Made by a program: the position numbers and the translations under genes. Shown here in pieces: positions 11,561 to 22,521 of a stretch of DNA of 64,000 nt. A model generated the notes under the pieces. That model was not told the DNA's origin. It saw only the letters and a list, made by a program, of their open reading frames with translations, and searched no databases. Origin of the DNA: Adineta vaga. Taxonomy: Eukaryota > Rotifera. The stretch is taken from positions 15,686,001-15,750,000 of the forward strand of contig CP075494.1 of NCBI GenBank assembly GCA_021613535.1, written 5' to 3'. The first letter of the stretch is position 1; every line of letters starts with the position of its first letter.

Positions 11561-13206
11561 CTAAGAATGACATAAAATAACCATTATACATAACAGAAAT
11601 TTTTTTTTAATATTTCGATGAAGATTTGGTGAAGCAATTAGGTAAGCATAAAATATAATTGCATATGTTAAAAATTCAATCAGAATCCACACAGTATTGC
11701 CTAATTCTTCGACTCCTAAACGGCATGAAATTTTAATTATCTTCTCTGTTGAAATTGTATAAAATAAATAAATAGCATTGGGAAAACTCGTCAGAACTAT
11801 AATAATAATGTTTTCAATCATAATTTCCTTTTTTATTATAGTTGAACAATTTGTCCTTGTTGTATTGAAGTCAATAATTAACTTCTCAGTAAAACAATAT
11901 AAAAAATGATTTCTGAACAGTCAAAATATGAGTAATGAAAGGTCTTTACAATGATCTTTGAACGAAGTGTATGGTTATCGAAGTCAAATATCTTTTTTCT
12001 TCATAGATAATATTAGTAGAAAACAATGAATTTCACAACATCAGAAAGACTAGATATATTCATATTCTCTGAAAAGCAAACCTTATAAATTTCATTCTGA
12101 AAAGTCCAAAACCATTAAATGTTAAATATCCGACTATGCAGTACTTTCTATACATTTGAAGATAAACTATTTTTGGTATAATTCTTATATTATGAAGAGT
12201 ATAATATAAAGAAGAAAACAGGAAACTAGAGGAAAAGTACATTTGACAATAATGGGGACATATTGAATGTAGTACCGAGTGAATATAACTTGTTTATCTC
12301 CACCTATTTTTTTATGTTACTTTTTTAGACAAACCACAGAAAATAAATAATCAAATTGTATTGATTCATCGTTTCTTTAGATCAATATGAATTTTTCGTT
12401 TAATCATAACGATCTATCACAATTTCTCATTCATTTATAGAGATATTGCAGTAACTTGGAGAAAAACGAATGTTTGCCAATGAAACCATTTGAACGGTTG
12501 TTTACAAACTTACAAAAGGATATTCATCATTTTAAATCATAATTACGACATCGATGGCATTCGACGTGAAATAAAATTATTATCGAATCAGAAACACATC
12601 GTGAAATTCTTAGATAAGTTGCTGATATTAATCATAATATATTAGATAAAAGAATTAAATTAGGGTGTGAGCGAGGGTGTAAACAAAAAAGGCTCACACT
12701 CTCATCTTCAAGAATAGAATCAACCAGTCGACATGAACCAGATGTTGGCGCAACAAAGTAAACAGCATACAGAGAATAATACTTAAACGAGCTTGATTTA
12801 ATGTAATTTTTGTACGATATTGACTTCGTGCTAAAATATATCGATCAACAGCAGCTAAACAAACACATGTTAATGAAAAAGCACCACTTGCTGGACCAAT
12901 CATCCAACGCAGTTTACACAGAAATAATGAAGAAAATAATGGATCATATCCTGTCAAACCAAATATAATTCTTAATAACGTTGCTGTTAACATAACACAT
13001 TGACTTCCAATAAATGAAGCCAAGAGAAATAAAGAACTGGCTAATGTATTAAGACTTTCGAGATGGATGAATAGAATAATATCTAAGAGATTTCCAAAAG
13101 TACCAATAATGAATATGATTAAACTACCCCATCCGTATAAATTTTGAGAGAGGTTTAATAATACTGTTGTATGATGTATATCTTCAGATACTTCTGTTAC
13201 ATTCAT
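11561..13206 (-). pseudogene. Broken rhodopsin-like GPCR in two pieces
   Basis: The first piece (12694-13206) starts MNVTEVSEDIHH and encodes helices 1-4: NLYGWGSLIIFIIGTFGNLL (helix 1 with the GN motif), helix 2, a Cys before helix 3 (LCKLRWMIGP), a DRY-equivalent (AAVDRYILAR) and the start of helix 4. It then runs into unrelated sequence and stops. The second piece (11561-11821) carries a helix 6-to-7 stretch (IIIVLTSFPNAIYLFYTIST ... EFLTYAIIFYAYLIASPNL). Helix 5 and loop 3 are missing from the 870 bases between, which have stops in all frames. The halves fit one receptor in order and strand, so I read this as a receptor split by an insertion or deletion. They could also be two separate relics. 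Confidence 0.6.
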
Positions 13207-14543
13207 TTCTTTTACTTTGATCTATAATAATTAATTCTTGCAAGACATAGAGAATAACAATATTTTTGGAATAAATACTTCATTAAAACAATTAGAATTT
13301 AACATTTATTTTAATGATGTTCATATGCGCAAAAGATAAAGAAAAATAGCGGAAACGACGTCAATGTAAATTAAAATCATCATTTCCAAAGTGGACATCG
13401 TCAATGAGAGGAAGTCAGATTATATTTATCATAAAGAATGACAACTATTGTTTTTCTGAATATTAATCATATTTTATTTAATTATGAGTCTCATAGTTCG
13501 TGATGGAAGACACGTTCGTAAATTAAATGAATAAGATCTCTGTATGAAAGTTCATTATTATAATTCAGGTCGCGATATACGTCATTTCTTATCTCCGCGC
13601 TGTATATTCTTTCTCCTGTATCAATCAAATGTGTGATCCTCATTTGACTATTCATATGAATCATTGAATCGGTTTCAGACAGAACTAGAACAAGATTACC
13701 TGAATGCATTTTACTACTATTAACTGCGTTCTTGTTATCAGAAGAAAAGACTTCCTGTGCTCATGATGAAAGTAAACAAGAGTTTCTTTTCTCATTTATT
13801 TAATGACGAGATGTACACAACAGACATCACATCGTAATAATCAATTCAATAATTATTCCTTTTCATCTATGAAACAACTACAACCATCGTATAAAGAAGA
13901 GACAGACGATGCGAATTTAATTATGTCTTCTCATTTCTGTTATGATGCTCAATTTTATTAACAGTAATTACACGTTTTTATCATAGAAAAAAGATAGTCT
14001 TTCGCGTTTATATTTTTTGATTATGTTAAATCAAGTTTTGTTCTTAATAGAAATGATTGAATTAAGTGAAGATAAAGATAATTACATGACATAACAACGA
14101 GAAGGATTATTTAACTATGATGCTTATCATTTTGTCTTCTACTAACGACCTCTATTAATATAAGAAGCATTATACATGATAAACAAATAGATATGAATGA
14201 TTTGTATCGAACTATTAAAAGCAAATGAAATTTGAAAATAAAAAGAAAAATTAAATAAACGAAATGAAATCTTTTTCTGTCTGACTAAATATGTTATGAT
14301 CAATATTAATTATTCTCCTTTCCATATCGAAGTCAAATGTTGAATGAAAACATTAATATTTCTGCTTTAAACGATAATTGTAATGAAAAATCAAAATTTG
14401 TCTTGAAAATTGAAATTTAACTTTATTAGTTTCTTTGATTAATCATTCTCACTTTGTCTATAGGAATAAAAAAAGAATGGAAAAGAAAAATTCGAGAATG
14501 ATTAATAAAATCGATAGAAAGATTATTTGTTTTATTATTTTAG
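13207..14543. other. Spacer upstream of PPR gene A (duplicated block, no gene)
   Basis: Most of this is the repeated spacer. A 72-codon minus frame at 13491-13709 is not preserved in the other copies and is rejected. A fragment near 13870 (QPSYKEETDDANLIMSSHF) resembles the C-terminal PSYKEAMNHY of the possible small membrane protein at 20707-21206, so it may be an exon relic. TCTATAG near 14455, just before a purine-rich tract, is conserved in all four PPR flanks and could be a 5' UTR splice site. Confidence 0.5.
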
Positions 14544-17500
14544 ATGTTCACCACCTTTAGTCTTATCTCTCATCATACAAAATCAAAATATATCAACCTT
14601 TTACGTACAATAACCAGTACAAAACAAATCAATGTTGATATTGAAATGAAGAAACTAAATGATAGAAAAGAATTCGTTAAAGCACTTGATCTATTTGATA
14701 AACATAAACAACAAACAATTCTAACAGATAGAATTCTTGTTCAAGCATTCAAAGCTTGCACTCAGTTAGGTTATCTTGAACGTGGCCAAGTCATTCATAA
14801 AAATTTGTCAAATAGTTCATTGAAAAACAGTTACATTCAGACAACGCTTATTAATTTTTATAGTCAGTTGATATTTTCTAACGACATTGAAATGATTCTT
14901 TGTTACTTCTAGTGCAATGTGGCCGAGTAAACGATGCTCAATGTGTTTTTGATTCATCTGTCAACAAAACATTGATCCATTATGGTTCAATGATGAAAGG
15001 TGAATTCATTAATGCTTTGGATTATATTTGGAATTTCTTTTTATTTAGGTTTGATAAAAAATAAGAGGGCTGAAAAAGCAATCGAATTCTTTTCAAAAAT
15101 ATTCAATCCAGACGAAATTCTCCTTTGTCTCTTGTTCAACAGTTGTGCTCAGGTTCAGACCAAACAAGCATTAGATTTTGGTAAGAAAGTTTGGTCACAA
15201 ATGTCATCAATTCATCATAGAGATAAATACATTCTCACTTCTGCCTTTGATATGTTTGTCAAATGTGGTGATTTGGAAAATGCAGAGAATGTATTTGCCA
15301 AAAAGAAACGCATTGTAATTGATTATGGACAAATGATGAAATGTTATAATGAACATAGTATGCCTATGAAAACTATCGATCTGTATGACAAAATGAAAAT
15401 TGAAGGTATTCAAGCAGATTCAATCATTTTTCTTCTTCTTATTGATGCTTGTGGTCAACTTGGAATTGAATCACGTTGTCGATCGATTGTCAAACAAATC
15501 CCATCTGCGATGTTAAATGATTTTAAACTTAAAAATGCTCTAGTTCACATGTGGGTGAGTAACATTCAAAAATGTAAGACACTAGTATTTATTTATTTGG
15601 CATTTATATTCGAAACAAAGGGCAAAGCAGGATGTGTGAATGAAGCGAGACTGGTCTTTGAACAAATTGATCAACCGAATCATGTAACATACGCTGCTAT
15701 GAGTAAGTTTATATTTTGCTTTAAACCGTTTTCTCTTCTAAACTTATTAAGATAGTTAATGCATATGGTTTGAACGGAATGCATCATAATGCAATTGAAC
15801 TCTTTTCAAAAATATCAAATCCAGATGAAATTCTCCTTTGTCTCATATTCAACTGCTGTGCTCAAATTCAGACAAAACAAGCATTAGATTTCGGTCGAAA
15901 ATTTTCGTCTCAAATGTCATTGATTCATTATCAAAATGAATCCGTTCTCACTTCTGCTTTCGATATGTTTGTTAAATGTGACGATTTGGCAAATGCTAAG
16001 AGTGTATTTGCCAAAAAAAAGCGTACTGTCATTGACTATGGACAAATGATGAAATATTATAATGATCATAGTATGCCTTTGAAAACTATTAATCTGTATG
16101 ACAAAATGAAAGATGAAGGTATTCAAGCAAATTCAATCATTTTTCTTCTTCTTATCGACGCTTGTGGTCAACTTGGAATCGAATCACGTTGTCGATCAAT
16201 TGTCAAGCATATTCCATCTACGATGTTAAATGATTTCAAACTAAAAAATGCTCTCATTCATATGTGGGTGAGTAACATTCAAAAATGTAAGACACTAGTA
16301 TTTATTTATTTGGCATTTATATTCGAAACAAAGGGCAAAGCAGGATGTGTAAATGAAGCGAGACAGGTCTTTGAACAAATTGATCAACCAGATTCAGTAA
16401 CATATAATTCTATGAGTAAGTTGGTATTCTGCTTTGTATTGTATCTTTTATTAATTGATGAAAATAGTCAATTCATATGGTTTGAATGGAATGGGACATT
16501 CTGCAGTGGAACTTTATCATCGAATGCCATTAAAGATGATCGAAGAAAAAACGTATACATGTGTTTTAAATGCATGTTCACATTCTGGACTTGTTGATGA
16601 AGCTCGGACAATTTTCTCAACAATTGAAATAAAAAATAAATGGATATATACAAGCATGGTTCGGGAAAAGATTTCATATTATTAAACAAGAAACTGTGAA
16701 TTGAATTATTTAGATTGATTGTTTAAGTCGATTATTTTTGTTCGATGAAGCAAAGCAATTGATTGAAGAATATGAACGTCATCAATCTCCTTGTCTGCCG
16801 ATGTATAGTAAGTGTTTTGTATTGATCTTTCACAAATCTGTTCGAAAGTACTTTGTTGTTTTTTAGCGTCATTGTTATCAGGTGCTCGTAATCGAAATGA
16901 TGCATCCTTAGCAAGACAAACTATTCATCGAATACGAGAACTATTTCATAATGTTGACGAATCTTTGGTACCAGTCTCGATACTCTTCACCAATACTCTT
17001 GCATCAACAGGAGAACTAGAAGAAGCATCACAAATTAGATGGAATATGAGTCAATCAGGTGCAAGAAAACAGATCGGTCTGGCTTGGACAGAATACAACG
17101 GTGAAATTGTGGTAAATAAAAATGATTCTGTTGTTGTTTTTGTTTGGATGTGTGATTGAATTTTTCAGCAATTTCATGTTCAAGATCGATCTCATCCACG
17201 AACATCTGAATTATATGATGAACTTGATCGATTGGAAAAGGAACTGATTGAACATGGTCATAAGTTTGATGCAAGTTGGATAACACGTCCTCTGATGGCT
17301 GATGAAACTGTTCAATCGGTTCTAAATAGCCATAGTGAGAGATTGGCACTTGCATTCAATTTTATTCAACGACCAGTTCCATCACGAATTCAAATCGTGA
17401 AGAATCTTCGTATTTGTGGTGATTGTCGTAAGTTACTCTTTTGCCATCTGTCCAGATTATTCTGGAGAGAAATTATGTTTTCGTATATGATTGTCTTTCT

Positions 17501-17620
17501 TCTATAGATGGTGCCATCAAGTTGATCAGTAAAATTCGTCGATGCGAGATTATCGTTCGTGATGCAAATCGTATTCACCACTTTGCTGATGGAAAATGTT
17601 CATGTAATGATCATTTTTAA
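14544..17620 (+). CDS. DYW-type pentatricopeptide repeat protein A, RNA-editing deaminase family (829 aa)
   Basis: Predicted organellar RNA-binding protein whose C-terminal DYW deaminase would convert C to U at a site chosen by its PPR tract. Eleven exons (14544-14862, 14913-14999, 15049-15554, 15621-15702, 15756-16267, 16334-16415, 16468-16658, 16714-16807, 16867-17111, 17169-17427, 17508-17620) sum to 2,490 bases in frame. The N-terminus is basic ([15 protein letters not shown]), fitting a mitochondrial targeting peptide. PPR motifs follow ([66 protein letters not shown]). Then come the E region, a PG-box equivalent ([12 protein letters not shown]), the zinc/catalytic HSE in [15 protein letters not shown] across the last intron, and the C-terminus [14 protein letters not shown]. 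Exons 5-6 duplicate exons 3-4. The last three residues are DHF instead of DYW. Confidence 0.88.
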
Positions 17621-18185
17621 TACAAGAAGTATTTTCTTGAAATTATCTTGTACTTTATTCTGTTTTACTACAACTGGGTTCTAATAGTTTCTTGAAATTT
17701 GTAGATAAACTATGCTAAAATGATCATCTTGAGGGTATGAATGAGAATGAAGATCGATTAATCCATGTACTAGATTAATATTTGAAATAATGTTCCATCT
17801 GTATACTGTTGTAGAATTATTCAGGTCATAATTAAAATTTAAATCCACATTCTCTATAGAACGATTTCATTTTAAAATTTGTATGTGTTATTTTCTTTTA
17901 GCATAAGGGAACAAATGCACATATGAAAGCATGATAAATTATCAAAGATTTTGTCTATTCATTAACGATGATGAAATGTTTTATCGATAAGATCTTATGG
18001 GTGAAATATGAAAATTAAATGATGATATTTCAATCTTCTGAAAAATATTTGAGAATTCTTATCGATTTGAAATCCATGATAGAATTTATTTTTAAAAGAA
18101 GAAAAAAAGGAAAGTTTCATTTTTGTTGAATCATGTTTAAATAGAAACAATGAGCTTTAAAAGTTCTATATCTTTGAATTAATTT
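17621..18185. other. Intergenic spacer between PPR A and beta-2 copy 1
   Basis: Convergent 3' ends. A 9-base direct repeat AAATTTGTA occurs at 17695-17703 and 17875-17883. Unit 2 lacks exactly the 180 bases between them. No gene. Confidence 0.6.
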
Positions 18186-19221
18186 CTAAGCCAATTCCAT
18201 TGCTTCATGTGCTCCTGTTGTTGTTTTAACTTTTTCATTAACAATATCAAATTCAATCTTTTTCACATTTGTTGATAAAACTTCAGTTGTTCCTTTAGCT
18301 AATGTATAATCATTTTGTTTGTCTGATCGAACACCAACAATTTCATATGGTAGAAATTTATCCAATTTTTCTTTTGTTAAAACATACATATTGATTTTAC
18401 TTCCCGAAAATAAATCAGTTGTTGTTGATGCATATAAAGCATCTCGTGCTAATTGTTTGCTTCATCTTCCTGCAAAGATAAACATTTATTTACAAAATAA
18501 AGAGAAAACAGCTTACGGTCATATTTTCTTTGAAACGATCTTCAATAACAGATAATGATGTATATCCACCTGAACCTGAAGCAATAAATGGAAGAAATGC
18601 AATACTTCCATGTGGATGAACAGTTGCAATATGAGAACCAGTTACATCAACACCAACAATAATCAAATAAGCACCGAGATGACCTTGATATCTAAATAAA
18701 AGAAGAAAATTCAATTTTAACCATGAACAAATGAAAAACAAACCGGAAAAGATGTTGTTGAATTTTTCTAACAGCAGTTGCAACACGAACTTGTCGATCT
18801 TGATTTAATTTCAATAGTTCAAGTTGAGATTCAAGTAAACGTGTTTGAAAATCACAATCAGCTGATGTACCGGCACCAAGTGCATAAATATTATCTGATA
18901 AACGATGAATTTTCAAGACATTATCATCAAATATGATGTTTCCAGCAGTACATCGACTATCAGCAGCAATAACAACACCATCCTTTGAATTCAAAATTCA
19001 TTTATTTCTTATTAAATAACTTTATTCGACATACTTTGTATGTAATTGCAGCAATGGTCGTACCAGTCTTATGAATTTTACCAGGTAAAACACCATTGCT
19101 CAATAAAAGTTCATTTCTAAATGAAAACAATTGAAAACGAAAGAAAATCGATGAATAATTACCGTCGACAATTGTCAAAGACAAATCCACCAGTTGGTTG
19201 TTCACAAGCAAGACCAGCCAT
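18186..19221 (-). pseudogene. PSMB7: 20S proteasome beta-2 (PSMB7-type) copy 1, frameshifted in last exon
   Basis: Beta-2 is the trypsin-like catalytic subunit of the 20S proteasome. Five exons: exon 1 (19163-19221) MAGLACEQPTGGFVFDNCRR; exon 2 ends the propeptide and exposes Thr1 in KIHKTGTTIAAITYK; exon 3 DGVVIAADSRCTAGN, LGAGTSADCDFQTRLLESQL; exon 4 YQGHLGAYLIIVGVDVTG, HPHGSIAFLPFIASGSG; exon 5 the tail. In exon 5 one C is missing between 18459 and 18460 relative to copy 2 (GTTTGCTT against GTTTCGCTT). This turns EDEAKQLA into a stop at 18449-18451 and loses about 80 residues, including KINMYVLTKEKLDKF. Earlier exons are intact and splice signals are good (acceptor TTTGCAG). An assembly error is the main alternative. 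Confidence 0.82.
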
Positions 19222-20706
19222 GATACTTTTCTGTTACACGTTGTTCTCACAAATAAATAAATAACGAATCTTTTTATCGACAATAAAGAGACATAGGATA
19301 GGATGAATCATTGGTTAGTTGCGATATATGTGGCTCCCTCTTTTATCACATATTTGATTGTTTCTCCTAGAAGAAAACAATTAATTTAAAATTATTTCTT
19401 TTACTATGATTTATCTTGAAGCATTTTTTCTTTATTTTTAAATCAGTATTTGATGGTCGCTTTTCAACCAATTATGTCCGTTGAAATATCAATACAATAC
19501 AAGGCGAAAATGTTTGCCATCTAGTGACATCCCAATCGGCATATTGATTATGTGTGCATTGTGCTCATTGAATTTAAGATTAAGACTGCCATTAAACGTT
19601 AATTGAACAGATGAAATTATATTTTTTCAATTTTTTTGACCTCCATGTCCGTCTTTTTTCAAGACTAAATTTGTATATGCAATCCGTAGATTTAAAGGAG
19701 ATCGATCAGACCTATGTCAAAGGAAATTATGCTCTAGCGTACTCCAGAAGCACTTTATTTAAACATACAGGAACAACATTTCAATATTGTTATTTCATAT
19801 AGAGATACCAAGATCAATTGACAATGTTTTTTGATTCATCAATTACTGAAGAAAAGGTAGTAATTTTGACATGAATGTCTGAATGTTCCAGTAGAGTAAA
19901 ACTCTAAAGTTGAATTCAAGTATTCACTTCAGTTGTCCAACTATTCGATTATTGAGTGCGTGGATTGGAGTGAGGGTAGCTCATACTACGACCTACCCTC
20001 ACGTATTACTTGATCATGTAAACGTATTCTCCTATATAAACATCTTTTAAAGATAATTGATAGAGAAGGCGCTTTGTTAAATAAAAAAGAATTGATTATT
20101 ACCTTTGAAATATTTCAATACGAGATTATCAAAAGTACTAATTAAAAATATGATAAATCTCGCTGTATTGTCAGATCGAGCAGATGTTATTGTTATATTT
20201 CTTTCTTTTACTTCAAACTTTAATTGTTATTTCAATATAAATTATTTTCAATTGATAAAGAACTGAAACTGTTTCCATTAATAGTCATAATTCATCTGGA
20301 CTCTACGACACAGAATATTAACTAATAATAGTCATTTGTTTAATTGTAGTTAAGTCAGTCAAATGTCTAAATCGTATATTTTAAAAATTTTTATTATATT
20401 GTGGGATATTATTTTTCTGATGTGATAAGATCGTATCTATATGTATATCAGAAAATACGTGATGTAATTTTGTAAACGCATCGACCCTGCTCTTTATTCC
20501 ACGAATTATGCTTTCTTTCTATTAGTTCTTTCTGACTCATAAAATACCCTCAACTCAAACTATGAAAAAAATGCTACTTGTAATATATATGTATATAGAA
20601 AATATCACTCTGATACTCTGATCTATGGTAATCAGTCGACTGATAATGAATCATCATATGCGCATTTAAGTCTGGGAAAAAATGAAGAATAATGCATCTT
20701 TACAGA
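19222..20706. other. Unit-1/unit-2 boundary region, no supported gene
   Basis: Sequence unique to the space between duplication units. A 63-codon plus frame at 19611-19802 has no recognisable feature. A hairpin-like GAGTGAGGGTAG ... CTACCCTCA occurs near 19968-20002. A similar GAGCGAGGGTGT word appears at the broken end of the GPCR near 12670, hinting at a shared inserted element. Confidence 0.4.
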
Positions 20707-21206
20707 ATGATGTCAATTGAACGGATTTTATTTTTATTATTATCATATTTATTGCAATTATCTGAAGGAAATAATTGGTGTAGTCATAGGAAAAGTAAAG
20801 AAATTAAAGCGATTTTTTCACTTGAAATTTTATTTCTTTTTTTCTTATTCAACGAATAGTTTGTCTAGAATATTCAAAACCATTAAAACCAAAGTGGTGT
20901 TGTGAAAGTAAAATATACTTTTTTCAAATATTGTCTTACATGTTTATTCATAGAACATCACATATGTGGTAACACTGATGGAGAATGCATATTGAAATCC
21001 AAAATATTTATGACAATAGCTTTAATTGGTTCTGTGTTCGCTTTGGATGTATACTTTTATGTATCCAAATAAGACGAAATAGTTTACACTATGAGTCTTC
21101 AACATATACTGAATATCGTCCAATCATAACAACAAATTCGACAATACTTTCTTTTATTGAAGAAGAACCACTACCATCGTATAAAGAAGCAATGAATCAT
21201 TATTAA
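20707..21206 (+). CDS. Possible small single-pass membrane protein with PSY tail, perhaps decayed
   Basis: An ATG at 20707 opens MMSIERILFLLLSYLLQLSEG, a good signal peptide, followed by NNWCSH. A donor-like GTAAAG then GTGAAAG..TTCATAG sequence leads to a second segment with cysteines and a hydrophobic stretch (KIFMTIALIGSVFAL in one frame, FCVRFGCILLCIQIRR in another). The distal frame ends EEEPLPSYKEAMNHY at TAA 21204-21206. A secreted Cys-rich head, one helix and a cytoplasmic PxY-type tail would fit small adaptor membrane proteins. The frame must change across the helix, so either an intron is missed or the gene is dead. Family not recognised. Confidence 0.3.
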
Positions 21207-22420
21207 AATATACTTTTGTCTTGAAAACGGTTATTTATACTTCATTCAATCAATTAGAATTTAACATTTATTTTAATGATGTTCAGATGCAAAAGATAAA
21301 GAAAAATTACGGAAACGATGTCAATGTAAACATCTTCAAATGAGATGAAGTCAGATTATATTTATCATAAAGAATGACAAATAGTTTTTTACGAATATTA
21401 ATCATATTTTGTTTAACTATGAGTCTCACCGTTTTTTATAAAAAGACACTTTAATGAACTAATTGAATAAGCCCTCGACGTGGGAAGTTCATTATTATAA
21501 TTCAGGAAAAGATATACGTCATTTCTTATTCGCTATATTCATATCATGTTCTTTCTCCTGTATCAATCAAATATGTGATCCTCATTCGACTATTCATATG
21601 AATCATTAAATCGCTTCACACAGAACTAGAACAATATGTTACTTGAATCTATTTTACTATAGTATTAACTTTGTTGTTGTTATCAGAAGAAAAGACTTCC
21701 TGTGTTCATGATATAATTAAAGAAGAGTTTCTTTTCTCATTTATTCAATGATGAGATGTACATAGTAAACATTACATCGTCATAATCAATACAATACTTA
21801 TTTCTTTTCGCATATGAAACAACTACAACCATCGTACAGAGAAGAAACAGAAGACAACAATTCAATTGTATCTTCCCACTTCTGTTGCTCTTCTTTTGAT
21901 TTTATTAACAGTAACTATATACGTTTCTACCATAAATAAGATTGTTTTTCGCATTTACACTTTTCGATTATGTTAAATTAAGTTTTCTTATTACTGGAAA
22001 TGGTTGATCAAAGTGAAGATAAAGATAAATACATGAAATAACAAAGAGAAGGATTATTTAACTATATATTGCTTATTCTCATTTTGTCTTTTACTAACGA
22101 CCTCTATTAATATGAAAAGTATTTTACATAGATAGATATGAATGATTTGTATCGAACTATTAAAAGCAAATTAGATTTGAGAAGAAAAAGAAAAATTGAA
22201 TGAACCTTTCCCTGTCTGAAACTAAATGTGTTATGATCAAAAATGAAAATGGTTTTTAAAATTGAAATTTAACATGATTAGTTTCTTTGATTAATCATTC
22301 TCACTTTATCTATAGGAATAACAAAAGAGCGAAGAAGAAAAATTCGAAAATAATTAAATTTCTTACATAATGATTCATCAGATAAAATCAATTGAAAGAT
22401 TATTTTATTTACTGTTTTAG
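21207..22420. other. Repeated spacer upstream of PPR gene B
   Basis: Copy of the unit spacer. 21451-21583 matches 35021-35152 and 13505-13640. 21563 onward is nearly identical to 26366 onward. A fragment near 21835 (QPSYREETEDNNSIVSSHFC) parallels the one at 13870. No gene is supported. Confidence 0.55.
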
Positions 22421-22521
22421 ATGATTACCACTTTAGGGTTATCTCTCATCATACAAAATCAAAATGTATCGATCTACTACGTACAATAACCACTTCAAAC
22501 CAGACAAATATTGACATTGAA

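Larger units (their letters stand above)
13266..19221. repeat. Tandem segmental duplication, unit 1 (spacer + PPR gene A + proteasome beta-2)
   Basis: From about 13266 the sequence is clearly homologous to 21236 onward, and, from about 13630, to 26366 onward. Shared landmarks are a spacer word AATTAGAATTTAACATTTA, the block around 13491-13660, the PPR gene, the 3' spacer and the minus-strand beta-2 gene. Divergence from unit 2 is visible by eye, while units 2 and 3 are nearly identical in their spacers. Unit 1 is therefore the older copy. Confidence 0.85.

Noticed and set aside
13491-13709. 72-codon minus-strand frame in the unit-1 spacer
   Set aside because: The matching segments at 21420-21640 and 35021-35152 are not open in this frame, so coding constraint is absent.
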